From positions 5,449,528-5,513,527 of the forward strand of contig NW_006921535.1 in the NCBI RefSeq assembly GCF_000340215.1: DNA of 64,000 bases. Direction: 5' to 3'. This document shows positions 22,647-34,295 of the stretch, piece by piece. The DNA comes from Pseudocercospora fijiensis CIRAD86. Lineage: Eukaryota; Ascomycota; Dothideomycetes; Mycosphaerellales; Mycosphaerellaceae. A program made the translations under genes and the position numbers. Every line of letters starts with the position of its first letter. The stretch's first letter is position 1. Under the pieces are notes generated by a model. That model did no database searches. It was given only the letters and a program-made list of their open reading frames with translations, and was not told where the DNA came from.

Positions 22647-23061
22647 AGTCGACCGAAGCGGAAGTAGGTTATAAACGAGTTTGCAAGTGTATTCGTTGCT
22701 TAATAATAATAATTAAAGGGTTCGGATAGAAGGGGGGGTAGTTAGGCGGTAGCGAGTTAGTTAGTAATCGAGTAGAAGAAGGAGCTTAGGAAGCTCGCTT
22801 TAAATATAGTACGAAGGTAACGTAGTCCGTATGTTCCGCGCTAGTGAAGCAAACGGATAACGGCTATATATAAAAGTGAAGCTGTATGCGAGACCTCTTT
22901 GTTATTAGGGCAGGCTAAAGTTTAACAATCGATCTAGCCAATTGCTAGTAGCGACTACGCGCCTTTGTTGACCTTTAGCTATCGTAGATTCTCGCGTACT
23001 CGAAATGTAACTAGTTAGTTCGAGTCCTTAGTAGAAATCTATAGTAGTGAAGCTAGCGGGA
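22647..23061 (-). promoter_or_regulatory. Promoter-like leader of ORF3, copy 2
   Basis: Non-coding. On the minus strand it has a TATA-like TTTTATATATA (22865-22875), then a pyrimidine-rich stretch (CTTCCTAAGCTCCTTCTTCT) and a short ATT-repeat about 50 nt before the ORF3 ATG, an arrangement common in fungal promoters. The same layout is in copy 3. Confidence 0.45.
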
Positions 23062-23088
23062 CTAATAACACCCCCGGGGTAGCATTAG
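23062..23088. repeat. Module-border palindrome, copy 2, upstream of ORF3 leader
   Basis: ctaataacacccc-c-ggggtagcattag; the minus strand again reads CTAATG then CTACCCC. Near-identical to the gag-pro/pol junction copy at 27378. Confidence 0.85.
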
Positions 23089-23362
23089 CTTTTCTCTAGA
23101 GATGCTCGGTAACGAGGAGCAAGTCGCCTAGGCCTAGCGTAGCTAATTCGTTAGTGCGCTAGCCTATAGTACTACCGTTATAGATGCAGCATTACCTTTT
23201 ACATTAGCAAGCACGTAAAGGTAGTCTGTACGTTTACCTTCTTCCTTCTTCCTTCTTCTAAACGCTAAGCTTAATAGCCTAAGGTCCCTATTCTTAGAGG
23301 CTATCGGCCTAGGTTGCTGTGTCTATCTAAGAGCTAGGAAGGGAGAGGGTTAGGTTCGGCCG

Positions 23363-23399
23363 TTTTCCTAATGTTACCCCCGGGGTATTATTAGGAAAA
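23363..23399. repeat. Module-border palindrome, copy 2, downstream of pol (longest)
   Basis: 37-bp palindrome centred on C23381 with 18-nt arms, TTTTCCTAATGTTACCCC on the left, matching its partner at 16 of 18 positions; the two mismatches may be RIP changes. Most symmetric member of the family. Confidence 0.88.
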
Positions 23400-23447
23400 C
23401 ACGCCTCGTACAGTTCTATCTAAGGAAACAAGAGCAAAGGAATAAGG

Positions 23448-23657
23448 TTACAGCAATATCTCGAAGGTTAAAGAGCAAAACAATAGACAAAGTAAAAGCA
23501 AAAGAGGGCAACAACTATAAGTATTAATACCGTAGGAATAAGTAGTAAGGACTAAAGCTATAGGGCGGTACTGCATTAACAGCGCGGAGAACGATTGATA
23601 AGAGTAAGGAAGTAACGCAGTAAAGGCAGATAGAGGCAAGGAAGAGCAAGCAATCAT
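23448..23657 (-). pseudogene. Possible short hydrophobic ORF overlapping the pol stop (ATGA)
   Basis: 69 codons with no internal stop. The ATG at 23655-23657 overlaps the pol TGA (23654-23656) as ATGA. The C-terminal half contains a hydrophobic stretch (PLLLLLCLLFCSL) that could span a membrane. In copy 3 the ATG has become ATA and a one-base insertion breaks the frame, so conservation is not shown and it may be chance. Confidence 0.3.
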
Positions 23658-26600
23658 TTAGTCTCGGGATCTAGCTATGATTCTAGGCGGTCTTCGTCGC
23701 TAGACTAGTCGAGCTCCTCCTCGGAGTTAGAGTTAGATAGCTAGAAGTCTAGTTCACTATCGGAATTAATATCGGAAATGCTCTGCGCGTAATTAATACG
23801 TACATAACCCTCCCTTTGTTTATAAGTCATTCCTAATAGCTTACTAAGATGTATCTAGGGATGCGTATAGTTGTCGGGTAGAACAGGATCTATAATCGCG
23901 GTAGGATCCTCCTCTCGATAGGCATCTAAGGTCGGTAGAGGGTCTGTAGAGGCATTGACTTCCTCCTCGGTCGGGGGAGGACGGGTAGGCTCTCTTAACT
24001 CGACGACCTTCTTTAGGTTGGCCCGGGGGTGCGAGTGCTTTAAGGTAGCACTATTAAGTTCCTAAAGCCGGTACGTAGAACTATCGTAAAGGACCTCCTA
24101 TACTCTATAAGGCCCTTTCTATTTAAAGGCTAGCTTATAGGAGTAACTATACTCTAACTCGGACCGGTATAGGAGAACTATATCGCTAACTTTTAGAGGC
24201 TCCTAATCAACAGCATTATAGTTATTAAAATACTGCTTGGCCTCTTTACGGAGGCGCCGTTGTCGAGCAAGACCCTCTTAAGAAGTAGTAGTTATGTCCT
24301 TAAGAGCCTTAGCGCGTAGGGTAAGGAGATCTGCTCTAGTACGAACAGACCCCTAGTCGTAAACGCTATATATACGATAAGACAACTCAATAGGAAGAAC
24401 GGCGTCCCTCCCAATTATGAGCTCTACTAGCGTAAGTCTAGTCGTGTCGACAATAGTAGTTCGATCCGCCTAGAGAAGGGCCGGAACGCGGGTAGAGATA
24501 GGAACGGACCTATCCCCTCTATTAGTTATCTTAGATAGGGCATCGATTAAAGACCGATAGCTACGCTTAACAATAGCATTCGACTAAGGATAGTACGGGG
24601 AGATACGAACGTTCTTCGCCCTATACGAAACAAGCAGTGCTTAAACTTCTTTAGCTATATTGTTTATAGCGTTGTCTAAGATAATCTCGTAGGGCGTTCC
24701 CTAGCGGTAAAAGAGATCTTTAAATAGGAAGGTGGCTATATTACGAGCATTGATAGCGCCGTAGCCCTTGTGGAAATAATGGGCTTTAGGCTATCGAGAA
24801 AGACCTTCCCGAATAATATAGAGGCTATTGTTTCGGCTTAGATAAACCCTATTACCGTACTATCGCTTACTAACTGATTAGGCAGCGGGGATACGCAGCT
24901 CGCCTAGCCGACGGTGGCTATTCCTGAAATTGCACTTAGGATAGCTCTTATAGTAGCGAGAGACATCGGCCTATACGCTATCCTACTAGTAGCGCCGACG
25001 AAGGACATCGAAGGTGCCCTCCGCCGCCCGGTAGCCGAGCTTATCGTAAACGGAACGAAGGATCTCTTATCGGGCTGCTAGGTCGTTAATAACACGCTAG
25101 AGAGGCGCATTAACTATCGCTTGTCGCTAAAGGATTCGATCTTTAACTAGGAATCGTCGAGAATGGCGAATAACCCGACGGTATTAACTCTTTAATAGGC
25201 TAGGCGCTTTCTTCGCATAGGTTAGGAAGTAGGCGATATAATAGGAGTCGTCGGAGTAGACCCTATTAAGGATATTATCCCTCTCTAGTTTATCCGCCTT
25301 AGCTTTAGCCTAGTCGTTATCGTTAGTAGTAGGGCTCTCGTCGGGCTAGTTACTAGGTTAGTCGCTAGGTTGGTCGTCGGCAGTAGGCCTAGTAATCGCT
25401 AGTATAGCATTGATATAGAAGGCAGCGAAGAAGGTGCGGTTAATTACCGTATCGATATCCTCTTCTTCTATTATCTCGGCGATGTCCTCTTCTATAGCGG
25501 GCCTTCTAGAAAGGCTATCCGGTCTAGTATGCTTCTTGCTAGGAACGTAGAAGACATCGAAATCAAACAAATAGATCTAGGTAACCTACCGAGCTATCGC
25601 AGAGTTTAGCAGGTCGGAGGCTATACGGTTAAGCTAATAGACTAGCGTCTAAGCATCGATTTCTAAGCGAAAGAATACACTAAAGAGCTATAGTCGGAAC
25701 TTTTTTAGAGCCTTATAGACTCTAAGGCACTCTCGCTTACTAGCATCGTACCGGGCCTCGATCGGTTTCTATAGCCCTAAGTCGTACCTAATAGGATAAC
25801 GCAAGGATAGCTCCTTACGGTTATACTATATTAGTATCTCGCTATAGCCTTCCCCGCTCGAGTCGATAGCAACAATTATTAAACCCGTACCCTCTAAGTA
25901 GTTAATAGATGTTAGTGTAGGTGCGCTAACGAGCGCCTTAGTTACCGTATCCTTAGCCGCTTAGTAAACGGAGGTCCATTCGAATTCAGTATCCTTCTTA
26001 AGCAAGGCGTATAAGGGCTTGCATACTAATACAAAGTTCTCGACCTAGATGCGGAAGTAGGAGACTACTCTAAGCTAGGTTCGGACATCCTTCTAATAGG
26101 TAGGATCCGGCTAGGACACTATCTTTAGGACCCGTACATTATTAGGATAGCGGCCGTTCTTATTAGTCACAAACCCGACAATGTTTATTCGTTTGTATAG
26201 GAGCTGAAGCTTCTCCCTATATACCGTTAGGTTAGCTCGCTCTAGGTCGCAGAGGACACTATCGAGGTTCTAAATGTATTCGAGAAAGAACCTACGGATG
26301 CTAGGCTCTACTTCTTTATTGTCGTACCTGGTTTTAGGGCCCTTAATGCCGATATCGTCGAGGAAAGGCATCGCTATATAGGAGATATAGGCTGCGAGGA
26401 CTTAGTTTATAATGCGAACGAACTGGGCTACGGAGTTAGTTGCCCCTTAGGGAAGGGTGGTTTATCTATATAGCCTAAGAGGTGTCTCGAAACTAGTAAG
26501 GTCGCGGCTATTAGGATAGAGAGGGATCTAGTCGTAGCCCGAGAAAACATTAACTAGTAAGGCTACAATACAGTTAGTAAAAGCTTCCGAGAACCTATTA

Positions 26601-27400
26601 GTCTCCGGAGGGAGGTTAGTATCTCTAATCGTAACCGCATTAAACTTTTGTATAGCGTTAATTAGGCGGTACTTCTTTGGTTCCCTAGGAGCTGTCTTCT
26701 TCTAAACTAGGAAGTATAGATTGCGATACGAGGCATAGGAAGGTTCTAAGGTGCTAGCCTTCATACGCTGTCGTATTATATCCTTAACTATACCTCGTAG
26801 GCTTAGGTTCAACTTGAAACCTAGATAGGCCTAAGGCTTATATTCGATCGTTCGGATCCTCTGCGGAGGGGTAACCTCCGGATTTATCCTACCTAGGTAA
26901 GTGAAGTTATATACTAATACGGCCTCGCGATTGTATAGAAGCTCGTATAGCAAATCTAGTTCACGATCCGAAAGCTCGATGCTAGGTTTAATTTTCGCAA
27001 GCTTCTCCTCTATTAGCCTTAACCCCCTAGGGATAGTAGAGAACTTTTTAGTAATGTATTTCTAATCGTACGGACTATCCCTAGGTAGTAGTGTCGCCTC
27101 CTACTTAAGGCACTTCTATTACTAGTTAGGATTTCCGCTAGGATTGGACCTATCGGTAATGTATACGCTGCCCTTTACGGGCTTGATCTTATTAGCTACC
27201 CTCTTATACAGGGTATGTATACTAATCGATTGTCGAACCCGAGCTCTCTCTCTTTGTCGCTAGGCCTAGAGATTAGCGCAACAAAACAGCGCGTAAACTT
27301 CTTTAGAAGTTTCCTTGAGTCGATAGGTGTGTAGCTAGTAGTCCTAATTTATAACGCCGGCGAAAACGTTGGATTCGTAATAACACCCCCGGGGTAGCAT
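23654..27400 (-). pseudogene. pol: gypsy pol (RT-RNase H-integrase), copy 2
   Basis: Polyprotein for reverse transcription and integration, 1248 codons, ATG 27398-27400 to TGA 23654-23656; identical length in copy 3. RT covers about codons 180-480, with FLDDIG at 346-351 (Asp 348/349). RNase H begins near VAIDSSG (Asp 513), and a KKHTRPDSLSRRP block ends it at about 622-633. Integrase: an ILDNA motif with Asp 909 and a SNAIVKRSYR motif in which Lys 945 stands exactly where the D-35-E glutamate belongs, so the catalytic Glu was lost by a CpA-to-TpA change on the other strand. A GPYRV...LKHSHPRANLKK block and an acidic Ser/Glu/Asp-rich tail follow; no chromodomain seen. The start codon overlaps the gag-pro stop (TAATG). 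Confidence 0.93.
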
Positions 27401-27403
27401 TAG
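27378..27403. repeat. Module-border palindrome at gag-pro/pol junction, copy 2
   Basis: taataacacccc-c-ggggtagcattag. On the minus strand the gag-pro stop TAA (27402-27400) and the pol ATG (27400-27398) overlap as TAATG in the first arm. Confidence 0.9.
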
Positions 27404-30400
27404 ACTCGCGCTCTAATTAGTCAGTTCGGGTAGACCCGCGTCCGGTAGTAATGCCTCCGGTAACGATGCATAAGATAGCATTATTACCTTAACTTATGCA
27501 GCAGGTGTAGGTAGTCGTTATGTTATACTCGCTATCGCTTCGAGCACTCGTCTTCTTAGTATAGAACCTAGAAACTTGCCTTAACGTACGGAGCGGCGCA
27601 TCTCTAGAAATAACCTATTTAAGCTATACTAACTTATAGCGCAGATTGCCGGTCTTATAACCGCGCCGTAGCGTTTCCCGAAGACCGTCTAGAAGCAGTA
27701 AGGATATCCTCGTAGGACTTGTAGCTAGTATTGCCGATATAACTAGTAAATACGACTCGGTTGCCCTTCTAGTTAGCGATAGTTCCCTCCTAGGAGCTAT
27801 TGTCGCAGTTGCGCTAGATACTACGAGTTATGCGAGACTATAGTCGACCTAGAATGATTAGCGTGTTTAGGTCGGCGGCAATCTAGAAGGTAAAGGAAAA
27901 GTATATACCGAAGGCGTCTACTATAATATTATAGCAAGCACCTACTAGCGCAACCTCTCTATTCACTCCCTATATACCTAGGGAAATGTCTCTGTTTATT
28001 AGCAGCCTAAGTTGTTTAGCCTAACGCTTACTTATAATAAGTGACTCCGAACTATCATTAAGCATTGCTAGTATCTGTTAACTATAGCTCCCGATAGTAA
28101 CCTAAATATAGATAGCAGGGACGACGGCGAAGGAACGGGTAACTACGGAAAGGTCTATATTATTAGGGATAGAGTAAAGTTCCTTAGGTCGAGGAGGTCC
28201 TACTCGACCGATCTATTAGCTAGTAAATCGGATAGCTTTAATAGAAACTAAAACTAGAGTAGGGTCGGGATTATTACTATCCCCTCGGCCTATCTCCTTA
28301 ACTCCCTCTTCGTTAGCATTATCGATGGTCTCTTAGTTCTCGTAGGTTACCGATTCGCCTTCTACTGACTCTTAGGTACCTAAAAATTCAGGAAGGAACT
28401 GTAGGGAAGAGACGTCGATATAGTCTTCTCGTCCCTGTTTCCTTCGGAGGGTAGCGAGGTCTTTTATAAAGGTAGTATCGTTAGGGATTCGGCTCTAGAA
28501 CAGGTTAGTAGGCAAACCGTATACTAGTAGCTCTCCTATAGATATATTAGACTTAAGGTCTAGGAACTATAAAGCCTAGAAGAGAGCGTTTGCCTTTGTG
28601 TCTAAGGAGTCAGCTAGGCTAGTACCGTACTTTTTTATGTACCTATTAAAGCGAAAGCTCTTTAGATCGGATAACTTTCGCTTATAGGCCGGTAGGTTAG
28701 CTAGACCTAAGGTACTACTAATGTCAGTAGCAACATCCTCTATATCGACCTCTAGAGTCTCTAGGACGACTGGGCTTTCTGTAGGTAGGCTGCTAGGTGC
28801 GGCGCTAGATCGGGTAGTACGGTCTGTAGCTGTCTAGAGAGTCTTAGTTTTAGCGGTTGACTCTCGCTGTTGCTTAGCCTTATCGGCCGCCTTGTTCTTT
28901 AGTACCCTAGTAGGGGCTGCCGCACTAGGGCGAGTGGGGTTCTAAGGGCTCTTGCCCTTGTTTTAGGACTAGGTCTAAGACCGCGTAGCAGCGTAGACAT
29001 CTACACTGTTCTTAGTAACCGCGTAAACATTAGTAACTACGTCCGGATCCTAAGAAACAAAGTTGACTTTAATAGGCTTAGTAGTACCGTTACTGCTTCG
29101 CTCCTCAACCTGTTTTGCCCTAACCTTCTAAGTTTCTCGTTTAGCAATAGCGGCGAGGGTACTGTTCCTAGTGTCCTTAAACTCGATCTTGCCGCTATAC
29201 TTCTTTTCTAGAAGGGTCTTTAGCTAAGGCAGCTTCGGGGCTCTCCGATCCCATTCGAAATCAATCTTGTCGCCGGTGTCTATATAGTAGAATCGGCTAT
29301 TTACTTGCATAATAAGCTTCCTTTTAAGAAGCTCTTTCTAGATAGGGCAGGACGATTAGACATGTTTAAACCCGCTATACATCTAGCACTTGCTATCTAA
29401 GTCAGAATGGATCTTCCGTATAGCGTAGACATCTACTAAAGGGGCTTTAGGGTAGTTGGGATCTAAAACCTAGTAGACTAGTAGTACATCGCCTAGTATA
29501 GTAGCATTAATAACCTCCCTAACTCGCTGCAATGCTTTCGTATTTAGGTTTAGCTAGGCTAGGGATTTAGCTAAGTCCGCGACATCTTAAGAGTACTTAG
29601 TAATAGTAGGAGTTACGGTCTTAGGACTACTTTGCGATTTAGGAAGGAACTTGGGTCCCTTGTTTCCTAAGGCCTCTTTCCTAACCTGCGCTAGGTTATT
29701 CCGGTCTTCGCCGTAGATAAACTTCCTCGTATCGGCTATACTATTAATGTCGGCCTTAATACACACTAGGACCTCTTTGTATTTCCTAAAACTCTTAGGA
29801 TCGGACTCGCTAAGCTTGTAGCGACGGAAGATACGCTAAGCTATAGGCTACGGCAATCCCTAGAGGAGCAGCCTCGTTCTCTAAGAGTTTTCGAGGTTAC
29901 TCTGTTCGATGCCGTCCGCTAACTCGACAAACTCGCGGATATACCCCTTTAAGTCGTTATCCTTAGTACGCCTTACCGAGCAGAGGGTCTCGAGCTACGT
30001 ACGACTGCCTTTAATGCGACGGCTATCGCGCTCCCGATACTCCCTTATAAAGGCTACCTTGAAGGTCTCCTAGTTAGTATTAGACTTATCGTCCTTTTCT
30101 AGGTAGCTAACTAGGGTTTTGAGGGTTCGGTAAAGCTTAGAGGAGGTAGTCCTCGTAAAGGACCGAATCTTGTACTAGTCGGATTCTCTATCGAGCTCGT
30201 AATTAACTAAGCCTTCCTTAAAGCGCTTAATATATACTATAGCGTTCCACCCTTCGAACAAAGGGTTTGTAGTGCTCCCTAGTTCTAGCGGGCGACGCTT
30301 GCTTTAATAGAGAAGTTCAGTTTACTTCTCTATTATCTTTATAATAATATTGTAGAGCGCCTTAGGCGTAGAAGGCGTAGGAGGCTTACTTATATTAACT

Positions 30401-30501
30401 AGTCGCCGCCTAATTTCTTCGTTAATAGGATTAGGGGCGTTTTCGGATTCCGAAGATTCTACTAATTCGTGATGCTCGTTTTCGCTAGCGCTAGAGCTTA
30501 T
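27400..30501 (-). pseudogene. gag-pro: gypsy gag-protease, copy 2
   Basis: Structural protein and aspartic protease, 1033 codons in one frame. The start reads ATA (30499-30501), an inferred former ATG, then SSSASENEHHELVES. Codons ~60-330 are the gag core (e.g. FEGWNAIVYIKRFKEGL). A CX2CX4HX4C zinc knuckle starts at codon 372, read C-W-M-Y-S-G-F-K-H-V-W-S-S-C, with the second Cys now Tyr. A long Lys/Ser/Thr-rich linker follows. The protease is near codons 800-880 (LAMLNDSSESLIISKR; the residue before Asp 816 may be the mutated catalytic Asp). The stop TAA at 27400-27402 shares its last A with the pol ATG. Copies 1 and 3 have 1038 and 1042 codons in the same frame. Confidence 0.88.
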
Positions 30502-31327
30502 TCGATTGTTATAAAATAGTTGAAATGGCTGAAATGGAATGTTATATAAAGTTAAAATAGAATGCTGTATAAATGTATTTTTAGTGTCTTTGGTTTGTTT
30601 GGTTTGTTGTAATGTTGCTGTGCGAGAGAGTAGTGTATTAGGCGGTTTCTCCTAGTGTTATCCCCGGGGTAGCATTAGGATTTAGCCTCCTAGGGGTCGC
30701 CTAACTACCTCTAGGAGCTTAGTTTAGTAGATTTTAGACAAAAGCCGCTCGGAGGGAGAGACTGCAATCTCTGTTCACACCTAGATCCTAGAAACTAGCT
30801 CGTATCTCCTTTAGCTAGGCGGGGGGGCGGTAGCCTTCTTTTTCTAGTAGAAGGCTAAGCACTGTCTAAGCGAGGCTACGAATCTAGGAACGCCCTACCC
30901 GATTAACAGGGGACTCCCCGGCTATCCGACCTACAAGCCGTATTTGCTATCAATTGATAGTCTTAGTAAACTAAGCAAGGCCGATAGGTAATTAGTCTAT
31001 CTCCTCCTTAGGCGGGGCTTATCTCGAGCAAGCGGTGCTAAATAGGTCTTCGACCCGGAGCCGAGTCCTTAGAAGCTAGCTATAGTTATAGACTAGGCCC
31101 TAAGCTGTAATAGTCCTAAGGGTTTGCAGCTTTTCGGGGTCAAAGCGATGCCCTTATTAAGAGGTTTCTCTGCTTATCGTAATAGCCCCTTAAGATACTT
31201 CGGTATCGTCCGTATCGTAGGCTCTTATCGTGCCCTCGCTTCGGTTATAGCTATTCGTGTCTAGAGACCACCTTCAATATACCCGAACCTGTCAGATATA
31301 AAGAGATAGCCCTACCTTCGGCTCTAA
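30502..31327 (-). other. gypsy 5' leader, copy 2 (non-coding)
   Basis: 826 bp between the 5' LTR and gag, no ORF. It contains the primer-binding region next to the LTR (minus strand TTAGAGCCGAAGG; a TGG-type start would read TAG after RIP) and a palindrome at 30650-30680. Confidence 0.6.
30650..30680. repeat. Module-border palindrome, copy 2 leader
   Basis: tcctagtgttatcccc / ggggtagcattagga: 31 bp, about 150 nt before the gag start. Confidence 0.85.
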
Positions 31328-31607
31328 TAAAGGACGGAAATTAACACTACTACTACTACCTGTAGTAATAGTATAGGCCACCGAGGGTAACATAACCCAT
31401 AGCAATATGGACAGCTATGTTTAGCATAATAGGATAATAAGACGGTCGCTTAGGCTGAAGACTAGAGCCCTGCAATATAGGTATTGTAGAAGTGTAACAT
31501 AAACAATGTGCTATACGAGGTTGGTGCTCTATCTATAATGCAGAAGGAGGCCTCTTATATAGGCTCAAAACTCAGCCCAGGTGTGTAGGGCCGGTTACTA
31601 GCTAATA
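31328..31607 (-). repeat. 280-bp LTR (5' LTR of gypsy copy 2)
   Basis: Same length as its partner at 19417-19696; most differences between the two are C/T or G/A at former CpA/TpG, so RIP rather than age accounts for their divergence. Flanked by ATAG at 31608-31611. Confidence 0.93.
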
Positions 31608-34295
31608 ATAGGCGTTTTATAAGATACTCGTAGTAGAGGTTATATAGGTTACTCGCTATAGGTAGTTCGAATATAGGCGTTTTCGATAGTATTTACTATA
31701 AGCGTTCCGGATAGTACTACTCGCTATAGATATTCTATAGGGTACTCGCTATAGGCGTTTAATAGGGTACTCGTAGGAGGCGTTATATAAGGTACTTGCT
31801 ATAAATAGTGCGAATACTATTTAACTATAGGCGTTTTAGATAGTATTTACTATAAGCGTTCCGGATAGTACTACTCGCTATAAGCCTTCCGGATAGTACT
31901 TAATAAAAGCATTTAGTTTCGGATTAGACTTAGACTTACTTTATATATTCCGGATAAGAGTTTCTATAAGCGTTTTAGATTAGAATTACTATATAGCGCG
32001 TTCTAAATAAAACTTAGTATAGGCGTTGTAGATAGCAGTACGCTATAGATATTCTATAGAGTACTCGCTATAGGCGTTTTATAGGGTACTCGCTATAAAC
32101 AGTTCGAATACTATTTACTATAGGCACTTTAGATAGTATTTACTATAAGCGTTCCGGATAGTACTACTCGCTATAAGCCTTCCGGAATCCGGATAGTACT
32201 TAATATAAGTATTTAGTTCCGGATTACACTTAGACTTACTTTATATATTTAAGATAAGACTTTCTATAAGCGTTTTAGATTAGACTTACTATAAGCGTTC
32301 TAGATAGTACTATTTGCTATAGATATCTCGGATAGTTACCGCTATAAGCGTTTCAAATATTGCTACTCGCTATAAGCATTTTTAGTAGTATCTACTATAA
32401 GCGTTTCGGATACAACTTGCTATAAGTATTCTAAATAGTACTTACTATAGGTATTTTAGATAGTACTACTTGCTATAAGCCTAAGCGTTCTTAATAGTAC
32501 TTACTATTAGCGTTCTAAATTAGACTTACTATACGCGTTCCGGATAGTACTTACTATACGCGTTTTAGATAGGACTTAGTATAAGCATTTCGGATTAGAA
32601 TTGCTATATAGCGCGTTCTAAAGCGTTCCGGATAGTACTACTCGCTATAGATATCTCGGATAGTAACCGCTATAAGCGTTTCGAATACTACTACTCGCTA
32701 TAACTGTTTTTAGTAGTATTTACTATAAGCGTTTTGGATATAACTTGCTATAAGTACTCTAAATAGTACTTACTATAGGTATTTTAGATAGTAGTACGCT
32801 ATAGATATTCTATAGAGTACTCGCTATAGGCGTTTTATAGGGTACTCGTAGTAGGCGCTATATAGGGTACTCGCTATAAATAGTTCGTAGTAGTTAATAT
32901 AAGTATTTAGTTTTAGATTAGACTTAGACTTACTTTATATATTCCGGATAAGATTTTCTATAAGCGTTTTAGATTAGACTTAGTATACGCGTTCCGGTTT
33001 ATATAGGACTAACTATACTAAGCGTTTAAAATAAGGCTTATCCTACGCGTTCCGGATAGTACTACTCGCTATAGGTATACTATAGAGGACTCGCTATAGG
33101 CGTTTTATAGAGTACTCGTAGTAGGCGTTATATAGGGTACTCGCTATAAACAGTTCGAATGCTATTTAGGATAGTTTAACTATAGGCGTTTTAGATAGTA
33201 TTTGCTATAAGCGTTGCGTCGCTATAGGCCTTCCGGATAGTACTTAATAAAAGCATTTCGTTTCGAATTAGACTTAGACTTACTTTTTATATTCCGGATA
33301 AGACTTTCTATAAGCGTTTCGGATTAGACTTGCTATATACGTTCCGGTTTATATAGGACTAACTATACTAAGCGTTTAAAATAAGGCTTATCCTACGCGT
33401 TCCGGATAGTACTACTCGCTATAGATATTCTATAGAGTGCTTACTATAGGCGTTTTATAAGGTACTCGTAGTAGGCGTTATATAAGGTACTTACTATAAA
33501 CAGTTCGAAACGTTCCGGTCTATATAGAACTAACTATACTAAGCGTTTAAAATAAGGCTTATCCTACGCGTTCCGGATAGTACTACTCGCTATAGATATT
33601 CTATAGAGTACTCGCTATAGGCATTTTATAGGGTACTCGTAGTAGGCGTTATATAGGGTACTCGCTATAAACGTTTTTAGTAGTATTTACTATAACCGTT
33701 TCGGATATAACTTGCTATAAGTATTCTAAATAGTACTTACTATAGGTATTTTAGATAGTACTACTTACTATAAGCGTTCTTAATAGTACTTACTATTAGC
33801 GTTCCGAATTAGACTTTCTATACGCGTTCCGGATAGTACTTACTATACGCGTTCCGGATAGGACTTAGTATATACGTTTCGGATTAGAATTACTATATAG
33901 CGTGTTCTAAATAAAACTTAGTATAAGCGTTATAGATAGTAGTACTAACTATTAGCGCTCCCGATTAGAGTTACTATACGCGTTCTAAATAGTACTTAGT
34001 ATTATAAGTATTCTAAATTAGAATTCCTATAAGTATTTTAGATTAAAATTACTTTAGGCGTTTTAGATTAGACTTACTATACGCCTTATAGATAGTACTT
34101 ACTATAAGCGTTTCTACTTAGAAAGAACTATCTACTATAGATATTTCGAATAGTACTCGCTATAGGTATTCCGGATAGTAATTACTATAGGCGTATTCCG
34201 GAAGTAGTTACTTTAGATATTTTAGACTATCTTACTATAAGCGTTTTTAATAGTACTTACTATAAGCGTTTCTAAATAGTGTTTTCTAATACCTA
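31608..34295. repeat. Minisatellite (23-28 bp units), right part
   Basis: Continuation of the 18401-19416 array. It shows higher-order structure: blocks of several hundred bases recur, e.g. ttccggtttatataggact and actaactatactaagcg at about 32990, 33345 and 33510. No gene. Confidence 0.85.

Larger units (their letters stand above)
19417..31607 (-). mobile_element. Ty3/gypsy LTR retrotransposon, copy 2, complete
   Basis: 12191 bp, both LTRs 280 bp, 4-bp target duplication ATAG. Minus-strand order: 5' LTR 31607-31328, leader, gag-pro 30501-27400, pol 27400-23654, spacer, ORF3 22646-19836, polypurine tract, 3' LTR. The pol order RT-RNase H-integrase places it in Ty3/gypsy. It retains far more CpA/TpG than copies 1 and 3 and is the best source for reading the genes. 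Five copies of a palindrome mark the module borders. Confidence 0.93.

Noticed and set aside
27398..27403. 2A-like ribosome-skipping peptide at the gag/pol junction (frame reading SNATPGV)
   Set aside because: That frame is neither the gag-pro nor the pol frame, and the motif lacks the NPGP core; the signal is at nucleotide level.
18401..34295. CRISPR-like array of short regular repeats
   Set aside because: Units are degenerate and contiguous with no unique spacers, in a fungal RIP context; it is a minisatellite.
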